Source: Paracoccaceae bacterium (lineage in GTDB: Bacteria > Pseudomonadota > Alphaproteobacteria > Rhodobacterales > Rhodobacteraceae). From it: a stretch of DNA of 64,000 bases. The first letter of the stretch is position 1. Each line of letters begins with the position of its first letter. The translations under genes and the position numbers were made by a program. This document shows positions 36,181 to 43,978 of the stretch, piece by piece. Location of the stretch: the NCBI GenBank assembly GCA_024742405.1, contig JANSYP010000001.1, positions 1,054,001 to 1,118,000 on the forward strand. The letters run 5' to 3'. The notes below the pieces were generated by a model. It saw nothing but the letters and a program-made list of their open reading frames with translations, was not told the DNA's origin and searched no databases.

Positions 36181-36660
36181 TCAGCCGCAGTACTTGCGCA
36201 CCTCGGTATCGCGAAGCCCCGTTTCGACCAGCATGCAGCGGTTCCGCGCTTCGTAGTAATACCCGCGCGCGTACCACATCACCGCTTCGGGTTCGTTTTC
36301 GTCCGACACCATCCACGCTCCGCGCAGGTATTTGACCGAGTAGGTCAGGTTCGTCTGGGCGTCCAAGAGATCCGAGGGCTGTCCCTGAAATCCCATCTGG
36401 CGCGCCGTGGCGGGAAGGATCTGCATCAGCCCATAGTAGGGGCCGTTGCGGGCGTGGGGGCGGTAGTCGCTTTCGCGCTGGATCACGCGGTGCACAAGGC
36501 TCCGGGGCACGCCCTCGGCATCCGCCGTTTCGTTGATCATCGCACGAAGTTCGGGCGTCTCACCGGGATAGAGCGGCGCAACGCGGGTGACGGGTTCTTC
36601 AGCGCAAGCGGTGAGCAAAACCACCGTAATCAGGACCAGATATCGCATTTGGCTTCTCAT
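36181..36660 (-). CDS. Lytic transglycosylase, SLT-domain lipoprotein
   Basis: A 159-residue lipoprotein with a soluble lytic transglycosylase (SLT) fold that cleaves peptidoglycan. The signal ends in the lipobox LLTAC (Cys ~19). The catalytic glutamate is in HRVIQRESDYRPHA, followed by the family motif YYGLMQILPATARQMGF and NLTYSVKYLRGA. The ATG at 36660 is chosen; one four codons further in is nearly as good. It has no helper gene nearby and points away from the cassette at 37.4 kb. Confidence 0.85.
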   Translation of the reverse strand: MRSQMRYLVLITVVLLTACAEEPVTRVAPLYPGETPELRAMINETADAEGVPRSLVHRVIQRESDYRPHARNGPYYGLMQILPATARQMGFQGQPSDLLDAQTNLTYSVKYLRGAWMVSDENEPEAVMWYARGYYYEARNRCMLVETGLRDTEVRKYCG

Positions 36661-37368
36661 CTTCCTGCCCCATTCCCGCTGTCCCTGCCTGGCAGCGATT
36701 GACACTCAAAAGCCGTGCGTTTTCCTGCGTGGGTTTCGGGCTGTCTGGGGAGCTTTTCCGTCTTCGGATCGGATTTGACAAGCGACGGGGCTTCATTCCT
36801 GGGGACTCCGCGCTCGAAATCGCGCCGGTGCCCAAGCCTTCGTCGCGTACCATGATACCGGGGGGCGGCAGAGTGAGACCGTCTTCATGGTGGCCGAGAC
36901 GGCCTGTCGCGGTTTTGAGGATCGATTACGACCGTCCGCTTGATCCGGCGGTCCCGTCCTTGGCCATCGTCGGCCAAAGCCTGCTCTCCCGTGGAACGGT
37001 TCTCGATCTTTGCGCGTTCCCATGCCCATACCCAGACCCAAACCCAGAGCTCAAGCGCCTGCGCCCGCTTTCGCCTTGAACACCCCCGGACGCTGCGGTT
37101 TTTCGGTCACCGTCCCTTTCGCCCGCGACGGCCATGCCCGGCATGCTGCGGGCTTTGTGAGGCGCAATTCCAACGGACCCCAGCGAGCCGGGATCTGCAT
37201 GTCACAGGGCTGATGGACATGGTCTGAGTCGCTGTGTTGACGGGAACATGGCGGGCATCGGTGCCGAGGTCGTGCGTGGCTCCATTGTCCATTTCTGCGA
37301 TGCGGATCCGCCTTGCGTGGGAGCGCGATGCCCCGGGATATCGAAGCGACCCTGGGCATCGCGCCGGC
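36661..37368. other. 708-bp region with a decayed glyS 5' flank
   Basis: No convincing gene. Its right part (about 36975-37140) is a diverged copy of the DNA just upstream of glyS (about 41600-41751), including the bases around the glyS ATG. The rest shows no recognisable feature. Probably a remnant of rearrangement. Confidence 0.55.
37055..37140 (+). repeat. Direct repeat A: decayed glyS 5' flank
   Basis: About 86 bp aligning at roughly 80% with 41662-41751. Shared segments include CCCGCTTTCGCCTTGA, TGCGGTTTT, GCCCG and GCCATGCCCG. In the copy at 41.7 kb the last segment is the glyS start region; here the reading frame is lost after the ATG-like triplet. Weaker similarity continues upstream to about 36975. 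Together the two copies bracket about 4.6 kb with five genes. Confidence 0.7.
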
Positions 37369-38289
37369 CTATTTCTCCTCGACGCGCCCCTGAGGGTCGG
37401 GGCTGTCTGCAAAGGCCCTTGCGGCTTCGGACCAGGAGCTGTCGGCCTCGTAAAGCGCGCTGCGCAGATAGGCCGTGCTCAGCTTCTGGACGGCGGCGAC
37501 GCGCGCGGGGCTTTCGTCGGTCGTGTCGGTCACGCCGTATCCGGTTATCCCGCCCAGCAGATGTTCCCCGCCAAACAACGTCACCAGCGCCGTGGCGCCG
37601 GGACCCAGCGTGTAGACATCCGTGAACCAGTCCGGCCCGCGCGTGCTCAGTGGCGAGTCGTCCCGGTCCCCCGCGAAGATCAACGCGGGCGTGGTCATCT
37701 CGGCGAAGCTGGGGCTCATGAACGCGAAATGATCGGCCGCAAACGGTGTCAGGAACGCGCCGCCAAGGCCGGCGGTCGACAGCAGAACGCCGGCCTTGAT
37801 CCGGGCGTCGGACATGTCCTCGCCAATGGTGCCGTCTGCTGCGATGACGCGTGCCCCCAGCAGCATCCCGACGGTTTGGCCGCCGTAGGAATGGCCGACA
37901 GCGGCGATCCGGGTGCGGTCGAGCCGCCCCTTGAGCAGCGGTACGGTGTCCTCGATCCGGTCCAGGTGATCGAGAATACGTTTCATGTCCGCGACGCGGT
38001 GCTTCCAGATGTCGGGCGTTCTCGGATCGTCCGCCGCAATGCCGAGCGTGGCCGAATCGAGGAACGTGGGCTGGATCACGGCAAAACCATGAGCCGTCCA
38101 GAAGTCCACCAGAGGGGCGTAGTCGCGCAGGGACTTTGCGAAGCCGTGCGCCAGCAGGATCACCGGCAACGCCTCGCCCGTTGCGGGCGCCGAAACCCGG
38201 AGGTGCAGGTCCTGTCCCCGTTCAGGGGCGGACATCGCAATCGGACCGAAACTGATGACAGCGGTGGGGGTGTGGGTTGATGCAGACAT
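37369..38289 (-). CDS. Alpha/beta hydrolase, chlorophyllase/dienelactone-like
   Basis: A 306-residue cytoplasmic hydrolase. The oxyanion region is PVILLAHGFAKSLRDYAP, the nucleophile motif AAVGHSYGGQTVGML, the candidate Asp IFAGDRDDSP, and a candidate His is in FGGEHLLGG. Overall layout resembles predicted dienelactone hydrolase/chlorophyllase-type proteins. It is divergent from a TetR regulator with three palindromes in the 151-bp gap, so it is probably the regulator's main target. Substrate unknown. Confidence 0.8.
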   Translation of the reverse strand: MSASTHTPTAVISFGPIAMSAPERGQDLHLRVSAPATGEALPVILLAHGFAKSLRDYAPLVDFWTAHGFAVIQPTFLDSATLGIAADDPRTPDIWKHRVADMKRILDHLDRIEDTVPLLKGRLDRTRIAAVGHSYGGQTVGMLLGARVIAADGTIGEDMSDARIKAGVLLSTAGLGGAFLTPFAADHFAFMSPSFAEMTTPALIFAGDRDDSPLSTRGPDWFTDVYTLGPGATALVTLFGGEHLLGGITGYGVTDTTDESPARVAAVQKLSTAYLRSALYEADSSWSEAARAFADSPDPQGRVEEK

Positions 38290-38361
38290 GGCCGTCTTTC
38301 CTTTCGTGCGAAAATTCTGGTCAGGGAGGCTCCGATGGGATATTCAAAACGGAACAGCGAT

Positions 38362-38388
38362 CCGTATTAAATACGGAACCATGTTCCG
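38362..38388. promoter_or_regulatory. Overlapping palindromes in hydrolase/tetR gap
   Basis: Two overlapping inverted repeats: CCGTATTAAATACGG (38362-38376) and CGGAACCATGTTCCG (38374-38388). Both use the half-site ACGGAA/TTCCGT, as does the third palindrome at 38400. They sit between divergent promoters, the usual place of TetR-family operators. The binding protein is inferred to be the adjacent TetR. Confidence 0.6.
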
Positions 38389-38399
38389 CTTGTCAATGT

Positions 38400-38420
38400 A
38401 AACGGACGAGCGTTCCGTTT
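38400..38420. promoter_or_regulatory. Third palindrome, probable TetR operator
   Basis: Near-perfect inverted repeat with arms AAACGGA and TTCCGTTT, 20 bp before the tetR start. It shares its half-site with the overlapping pair at 38362-38388, suggesting cooperative or autoregulatory binding. Confidence 0.6.
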
Positions 38421-38440
38421 GTGAGGTTCTGGAGAGCCCT

Positions 38441-39088
38441 GTGAGCAAAGAATCAACGGCCCCAAGCGATGGCGGGACGCCCACGGGGACCAAGGCGAGG
38501 CGCGTGCGCGCAGACGCGCAGCGCAGCACGGACGCCCTTCTCGAAGCCGCGAAGACGGTCTTCGCGACATCCGGTGTGGATGCCCCGGTTCGGGAGATCG
38601 CCGAGACAGCAGGGGTGGGGGTCGGCACCGTCTACCGGAACTTTCCGAAGCGGTCCGACTTGATCGCCGGCGTTTTCCGCCGCGAGGTGGACGCTTGCGT
38701 GGCCGAAGCAGCCGAGCTGTCGGCCGCGCATCCCCCATGCGACGCGCTATCCCGATGGCTGCATCGCTATACCGAGTTCATCGCAACGAAAAAGGGGCTC
38801 GCAACGGCGTTGCATTCCGGCGATCCGGCCTTCTCGACGCTGCCCGATTACTTTCGCGAGAATTTCGAACCCGCCCTTGCCCGGTTGCTGGAGGGGGCCG
38901 CAGAAGCGGGCGACATCTGCGGCGATGTCGATCCCTATGACCTGCTGCGGGCAATCGGCAACCTTTCGGTCGCATCCGGTGATGATGGCGCGGCCCATTT
39001 GCGCCGAATGGTCGATCTCTTGATCAAGGGACTGCGATTTGGCGCACCCGGTGCTGGCGGTCGGGACACCGGGCGCAACACGGTCTAG
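38441..39088 (+). CDS. TetR/AcrR family transcriptional regulator
   Basis: A 215-residue repressor. The N-terminal helix-turn-helix is ALLEAAKTVFATSG, VREIAETAGVGVGTVYRNFPKRSDLIAGVF, preceded by a charged tail. The C-terminal ligand domain is typical in length. GTG start at 38441 with GGAG six bases before. Three palindromes with a common half-site lie upstream in the gap shared with the divergent hydrolase, so it likely represses both. Its stop overlaps the convergent LysR gene stop by 4 bases. Confidence 0.9.
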   Translation: MSKESTAPSDGGTPTGTKARRVRADAQRSTDALLEAAKTVFATSGVDAPVREIAETAGVGVGTVYRNFPKRSDLIAGVFRREVDACVAEAAELSAAHPPCDALSRWLHRYTEFIATKKGLATALHSGDPAFSTLPDYFRENFEPALARLLEGAAEAGDICGDVDPYDLLRAIGNLSVASGDDGAAHLRRMVDLLIKGLRFGAPGAGGRDTGRNTV

Positions 39089-39993
39089 CCGACGCGTGAC
39101 GCCCTGAGATCGTCGCTCAGCATGTCGATGAACCGGCGGACCCGCGGTTCCAAGAGACGCTTGTGCGGGTAAAGTGCAATCACGGGCACTGTGCCGGGCG
39201 TCACGCGGGGCAGAACCTGTTCGAGCCGACCCTCGGCCAGGTCGGCCCCGACCAATAGCCGCGGCAGCAGGGCGATCCCGAGCCCGTCCCGAGCGGTTGC
39301 GAGAAGCGCCTCGGCACTGTCGAGGCGTAGGCGCACATGGCCCTGTGCGCGGACCCAGGTGCCGTCCTCCTCTTTGAGATGCCAGCTCTGCCGCGCGCTT
39401 CGGCTGGCGAACTGCAGCAGGTCGTGACGGCTGAGGTGCTCGACAGTCAGCGGCCTTTCGCGCGTCTCGAAGTAGGACGGGGAGGCACAGAGAAGCACCT
39501 CGTCTCTCAGAAGGGTTCGCGTGATGAAGCTCTGGTCCGGCGGGCGCACGCCGATGCGGATCGCGAGGTCGAAGCCGCTGTCGATGATGTTGTCGACCCG
39601 GTCCGAGAGCGACAGTTCGATCTGCGTTTCACGCCAGCTTTCGAGATACCGGCGCACAGTGGGCAGCAGCAACCTGCGCCCGACGGCGTCAGGTGCCGTG
39701 ATCCGCAGCGTCCCGCGGGGGACACCGCGCTCGCTGGCGATACTGTCGTCGGCGGCCTCGATCGCCTCACGGATCGCCAGCCCGCGTGCGTAAAGGCTCC
39801 GGCCTTCCTCGGTCAGATCAAGCGCCCGGGTGGTCCGGTTCAGGAGCCGCGCACCATAGCCGTCCTCCAGCCGCGCGATTGCCTTTCCGGCGGTTGAGCG
39901 CGACAGCCCGAAACTCTTGCCTGCGGCGACGAAACTCCCGGTTTCGACCACCGACAGAAACAGGAGGATGTCGTTCACCTTCGATCCGATCAT
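39085..39993 (-). CDS. LysR family transcriptional regulator
   Basis: A 302-residue LysR regulator of standard length. The N-terminal winged helix-turn-helix is DILLFLSVVETGSFVAAGKS, followed by SRSTAGKAIARLEDGYGARLLNRTTRALDLTEEG, and a LysR substrate domain follows (PRGTLRITAPDAVGRRLLLP, IRIGVRPPDQSFITRTLL). The ATG at 39993 is set by family; the open frame to 40515 is an antisense shadow of the RidA gene. Divergent from ridA-like gene, which it probably regulates. The gap contains an inverted repeat CTGTC-N5-GACAG. Confidence 0.9.
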   Translation of the reverse strand: MIGSKVNDILLFLSVVETGSFVAAGKSFGLSRSTAGKAIARLEDGYGARLLNRTTRALDLTEEGRSLYARGLAIREAIEAADDSIASERGVPRGTLRITAPDAVGRRLLLPTVRRYLESWRETQIELSLSDRVDNIIDSGFDLAIRIGVRPPDQSFITRTLLRDEVLLCASPSYFETRERPLTVEHLSRHDLLQFASRSARQSWHLKEEDGTWVRAQGHVRLRLDSAEALLATARDGLGIALLPRLLVGADLAEGRLEQVLPRVTPGTVPVIALYPHKRLLEPRVRRFIDMLSDDLRASRVG

Positions 39994-40095
39994 GACCTGC
40001 GGTTTGTAGCACTGAAATCGCGGCTGGCGCGAATCCCGTTCGGCAATGGCACCGGCTAAGTCTGTCGCAGTGACAGTCCGCAAACGGAGAAAGAC

Positions 40096-40503
40096 ATGCC
40101 CGCTCCCATTGATCGTATGAACCCGCGCGCTCTGCCCGATGCCGGCAAGGTCGGGTATTCGCAGATCTCCATTGCCCACCCGGGTCCATTGGCCTTCGTG
40201 TCCGGACAGGTGGCCTGGCGACCCGACGGTGGGCCTGCGCCCGCATCCTTGGCCGCGCAGACCGCCATCGTGGTCGACAACCTGCAAGGGGCCCTGGATG
40301 CGCTTCAGGCATCGCCGGACGATATCGTCCAGATGCGCATCTACCTGACCGATCTGCGGTCCGAGAGGCAAGAGATCGCGATGGCGGAGATCCTCCGCTT
40401 TCTCCATGGTGCCCGGCCAAGCCTGACCGGGATCGGTGTGGAGGCTCTGGCTGGCCCGGACCTCGAGATCGAGGTGGAAATGGTGGTGCAGGTCGCCGCC
40501 TGA
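40096..40503 (+). CDS. RidA family protein
   Basis: A 135-residue RidA/YjgF-family protein (enamine/imine deaminase fold). Typical stretches are [21 protein letters not shown] and [23 protein letters not shown], and the end ([19 protein letters not shown]) is in place. The arginine used by true RidA in the RxxV..LP segment lies outside an exact match, so deaminase activity is not certain. GGAGAAAG site before the ATG. Divergent from the LysR gene; followed by the chloroperoxidase-like hydrolase on the same strand. Confidence 0.85.
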   Translation: MPAPIDRMNPRALPDAGKVGYSQISIAHPGPLAFVSGQVAWRPDGGPAPASLAAQTAIVVDNLQGALDALQASPDDIVQMRIYLTDLRSERQEIAMAEILRFLHGARPSLTGIGVEALAGPDLEIEVEMVVQVAA

Positions 40504-40550
40504 CCAGAAGCCCACCCTTCGTCGGGGTCATCTCACACGAACCCGCACCG

Positions 40551-40652
40551 AGCCGGCAAGAGCTGCTGAATGGCGCCGCGGCGTCAGCCGCCGCCGGTCT
40601 GGCATGCATCCCATGCGCCAAAGCCCAACCCAAACGGAAAGGACGTCAGGCA
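40551..40652 (+). other. In-frame Tat-like leader remnant upstream of hydrolase
   Basis: The 34 codons directly before the ATG at 40653, in the same frame, read like a twin-arginine signal peptide: [18 protein letters not shown], then a cleavage-like AKAQ. The second arginine is replaced by glutamine (RQ for RR), and no in-frame ATG, GTG or TTG was found ahead of it outside ridA. This looks like a leader lost by mutation, leaving a cytoplasmic form. Confidence 0.4.
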
Positions 40653-41486
40653 ATGTCCACTTTCACAACGACCGACGGGACCGAAATCTTCTACAAGGAC
40701 TGGGGCCCGAAAACTGCCCAACCCATCGTTTTCCACCATGGCTGGCCGCTTTCCGGGGACGACTGGGACAGTCAGATGCTGTTCTTCGCCGCCAGGGGCT
40801 ACCGCGTCATCGCCCACGACCGGCGCGGACACGGCCGGTCCAGCCAGACCGACGTGGGCCACGACATGGACACCTATGCCGCCGACATGGCCGAGTTGGC
40901 CAGCCATCTCGACCTGAAGAATGCCGTCCATGTCGGCCACTCCACCGGCGGTGGCGAAGCCGCACGGTACGTGGCGCGCGCCGCGCCGGGGCGCGTGGCC
41001 AAGGTGGCGCTGCTCGGGGCCATCCCGCCTCTCATGCTCAAGACCGAGGCAAACCCGAACGGCATCCCGATAGAGGTGTTCGACGGGTTCCGCTCGGCCC
41101 TCGCGGCGAACCGCGCGCAGTTCTACCTCGATGTGCCCTCGGGGCCTTTCTTTGGCTTCAACCGTGTGGGTGCCGAGGTCAGTCAGGGCCAGATCCAGAA
41201 CTGGTGGCGGCAAGGCATGATGGGCAGTGCATCCGCCCACTACAAGTGTATCGCCGTCTTTTCGGAGACCGATCAAACGGAGGACCTCAAGACCATCGAC
41301 GTCCCCGTGCTCGTGATGCACGGCGCCGACGACCAGATTGTCCCGATTGCGAACTCGGCGGAAAAGGCCGTGAAGCTCCTGAATAACGGGACGCTGAAGG
41401 TCTATGAAGGCCTCTCACACGGGTTCTTTGTCACGCACCCGGACCTCGTCAACGCGGATCTGCTGGCGTTCATCGATGCAGGATAG
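40653..41486 (+). CDS. Alpha/beta hydrolase, non-heme chloroperoxidase-like
   Basis: A 277-residue hydrolase of the non-heme chloroperoxidase/perhydrolase group. Signatures are [32 protein letters not shown], the nucleophile motif [14 protein letters not shown] (Ser ~98), Asp in [11 protein letters not shown], and His in GLSHGFF. The triad is intact; the physiological reaction is probably ester hydrolysis, with peroxidation a side activity known for the family. The preceding 34 in-frame codons look like a lost Tat signal. Last gene of the cassette before glyS. Confidence 0.88.
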   Translation: MSTFTTTDGTEIFYKDWGPKTAQPIVFHHGWPLSGDDWDSQMLFFAARGYRVIAHDRRGHGRSSQTDVGHDMDTYAADMAELASHLDLKNAVHVGHSTGGGEAARYVARAAPGRVAKVALLGAIPPLMLKTEANPNGIPIEVFDGFRSALAANRAQFYLDVPSGPFFGFNRVGAEVSQGQIQNWWRQGMMGSASAHYKCIAVFSETDQTEDLKTIDVPVLVMHGADDQIVPIANSAEKAVKLLNNGTLKVYEGLSHGFFVTHPDLVNADLLAFIDAG

Positions 41487-41661
41487 AGCGTGGCCGCGGG
41501 GGGCGCGCGTCCTCTGCAGCATCACCTTGAACCGCCATTGACCTCATCGAAGCCAAGGTCCGTTTTGTCTACGGTCCGAAGCCTCGGGCGAGGCTCGGGA
41601 AAATCCTGTTCTCCGGTGAAACGGGACTCGGTCCCGGAGCGGCCATAGGTCCGGAGCGTAG

Positions 41662-41751
41662 GCGCCTGTGCCCGCTTTCGCCTTGACGTCCCCGGAGCGG
41701 TGCGGTTTTCCGGCCACCACCCCTCCCTGTCGCCCGAGACCGCCATGCCCG
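41662..41751 (+). repeat. Direct repeat B: functional glyS 5' flank
   Basis: Partner of the copy at 37055-37140 (about 80% alike with small gaps). It covers the glyS leader and the first codons, ending in GCCATGCCCG, which holds the glyS ATG. It marks the right edge of the 4.6-kb cassette. Confidence 0.7.
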
Positions 41752-43832
41752 ACCTGCTGATCGAACTTCTGTCCGAGGAAATCCCCGCGCGGATGCAGGC
41801 CAAGGCCGCCGACGATCTGCGCCGTCTGATGACCGACGGGCTGGTCGAGGCCGGGCTGACCTATGCCGGGGCCGCCGCCTTCGCCACGCCGCGGCGGCTG
41901 ACGCTCACCGTGCAGGGTCTGACCGCCGAAAGCCCCACCACGCGCGAGGAGCGCAAGGGCCCGCGCGCCGACGCTCCGGAAAAGGCGCTGGCCGGCTTCC
42001 TGCGGTCCACCGGGCTTAGTCGCGATCAACTCGAGCTGCGCGACGACAAGAAGGGCCAGGTCTTCTTTGCCACCATCGAACGGGCCGGCCGCCCGGCCGA
42101 CGCCATCGTGGCCGAGGTGCTGGAGCACACGATCCGCAACTTCCCCTGGCCCAAGAGCATGCGCTGGGGCGCGGGCGATCTGCGCTGGGTGCGCCCGCTC
42201 CACTCGATCCTGTGCCTGCTGACCGACGAGGCCGGGGCACGGGTCGTGCCGCTTGACATCGGCGGGATCGCGGCCGGCGATACGACCGCGGGCCACCGGT
42301 TCATGTCGCCCGTCCGCTTCACGGTCACCGGGTTCGACGATTACGCCGCCGCGCTCAGCCGCGCCCATGTCATCCTGGAGGCCGACGACCGCGCCGCCCA
42401 TATCTGGGCCGATGCCACCAACCAGGCCTTTGCGCTGGGGCTGGAGGTCGTCGAGGACGCAGGCCTCTTGCATGAGGTTGCAGGCCTCGTCGAATGGCCC
42501 GTGGTGCTGATGGGCGAGATCGGCGGCGATTTCCTCGAACTGCCGCCCGAGGTCCTGCAGACCTCAATGCGCGAGCATCAGAAATTCTTCTCCGTGCGAG
42601 AACCGGGCACGGGGCGGATCACCCGCTTCGTCACCGTCGCCAATCGCGAGACCGCCGACGATGGCGCCGCGATCCTCGCCGGCAACCGCAAGGTGCTCGA
42701 CGCGCGCCTGTCGGACGCGAAGTTCTTTTGGGAAAACGATTTGCGCACCATTCGCGAGAAGGGGATGGAGGGCATGGGCGCGCCGCTCGCGGATGTGATT
42801 TTCCATGCCAGGCTCGGCTCCCAGGCCGACCGGATCGCGCGGATTGCGAGCCTCGCCCGCGAAATCGCGCCCGCCGTCGGTGCCAAACCCGACCTCGCGG
42901 CCGAGGCCGCACGCATCTGCAAGGCCGACCTGGCCTCCGAGATGGTCTACGAGTTTCCCGAACTGCAAGGCGTCATGGGCAGCTACTATGCCGAATTCGC
43001 CGGCCATGATGACGGCGTACCGGAGGCCTGCGCCGAGCATTACGCGCCGCTCGGTCCCTCCGACGCGGTGCCCACCGCGCCGGTCTCCGTCGCCGTGGCG
43101 CTGGCCGACAAGCTCGACATCTTGACGGGCTTCTGGGCGATCGACGAAAAGCCGACCGGCTCGAAGGACCCGTTCGCGCTGCGCCGCGCCGCGCTCGGTG
43201 TGATCCGGCTGGTGCTGGAGAACGATGTGCGAACACGGTTGTACGAAATGTCCGTTTGGACGTTTCGTACAAACCTTGACGCGGGTGAGACTGCGGAGTC
43301 TGCGTCCGAAGACCTGCTCCGCTTCCTCCATGACCGTCTCAAGGTCTACTTGCGCGACAAGGGCATTCCCCATGACGTGATCGAGGCCTGCCTGGCCATC
43401 GATGGAGCAGATGACCTGACGCTTTTGGTCAACCGTGCCAATGCCTTGGCGGACGTTCTTAAGACGGAAGACGGCGAAAACCTGGTCCAGGGCTTCAAGC
43501 GGGCCAACAACATCCTGAGCCAGGCCGAAGCTGCCGATGGCGTGGAATACTCCTTCGGCGCCGATCCCAAGCTTGCGGAGACGGATGAGGAACGCAGCCT
43601 TTTCAAGGCCTTGGACCAGGCGGGGGGCGCGATCTCCTCGGCCATCGAGGCCGAGGATCTCGCGGCGGCCATGCGGGGCATGGCCGCCCTGCGCGCCCCG
43701 GTTGACGCCTTCTTCGAGGCGGTGCAGGTCAATGCGGACAACTCCATTCTTCGGCGTAACCGTCTGAATCTGTTGCATCAAATCCGCGCGACCTGCGGCC
43801 GCGTCGCCGATCTGACCCGGCTCGAAGGCTAG
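41745..43832 (+). CDS. glyS: Glycyl-tRNA synthetase beta subunit
   Basis: A 695-residue beta subunit that recognises tRNA-Gly in the alpha2beta2 enzyme. It begins with the family's PDLLIELLSEEIPARMQ and contains TPRRLTLTVQGL, the SMRWGAGDLRWVRPLHSI stretch, LQTSMREHQKFFSV, and the C-terminal anticodon-binding region. Codons 499-510 (LYEMSVWTFRTN) are produced by the 34-bp palindromic element at 43239-43272, which keeps the frame open. The catalytic partner glyQ is 12.5 kb upstream. The ATG at 41745 is set by the conserved N terminus. Confidence 0.95.
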   Translation: MPDLLIELLSEEIPARMQAKAADDLRRLMTDGLVEAGLTYAGAAAFATPRRLTLTVQGLTAESPTTREERKGPRADAPEKALAGFLRSTGLSRDQLELRDDKKGQVFFATIERAGRPADAIVAEVLEHTIRNFPWPKSMRWGAGDLRWVRPLHSILCLLTDEAGARVVPLDIGGIAAGDTTAGHRFMSPVRFTVTGFDDYAAALSRAHVILEADDRAAHIWADATNQAFALGLEVVEDAGLLHEVAGLVEWPVVLMGEIGGDFLELPPEVLQTSMREHQKFFSVREPGTGRITRFVTVANRETADDGAAILAGNRKVLDARLSDAKFFWENDLRTIREKGMEGMGAPLADVIFHARLGSQADRIARIASLAREIAPAVGAKPDLAAEAARICKADLASEMVYEFPELQGVMGSYYAEFAGHDDGVPEACAEHYAPLGPSDAVPTAPVSVAVALADKLDILTGFWAIDEKPTGSKDPFALRRAALGVIRLVLENDVRTRLYEMSVWTFRTNLDAGETAESASEDLLRFLHDRLKVYLRDKGIPHDVIEACLAIDGADDLTLLVNRANALADVLKTEDGENLVQGFKRANNILSQAEAADGVEYSFGADPKLAETDEERSLFKALDQAGGAISSAIEAEDLAAAMRGMAALRAPVDAFFEAVQVNADNSILRRNRLNLLHQIRATCGRVADLTRLEG
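43239..43272 (+). repeat. 34-bp palindromic element inside glyS
   Basis: Perfect outer arms TTGTACGAAA and TTTCGTACAA, then GTCC/GGAC around the loop GTTT, so the transcript can form a stem of up to 15 pairs. It matches 32 of 34 bases of the intergenic element at 3089-3122 (opposite orientation). It occupies glyS codons 499-510 without a stop or frameshift. Dispersed copies plus in-frame presence in an essential gene indicate insertion of a mobile palindrome. Confidence 0.8.
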
Positions 43833-43978
43833 CCGCGGGCGGGCAATCGCCCGCACGCCCGCGATCGCCTCGGGCCTCGATGGCCCCGGCGGACGCGGCC
43901 CCTCACCAAAGCAAAACCGGCACCTTTCCGTGCCCGTCCGCCCGCGCTAGGTTCCGCCGCATCCGCCGGAGCCTTTCC

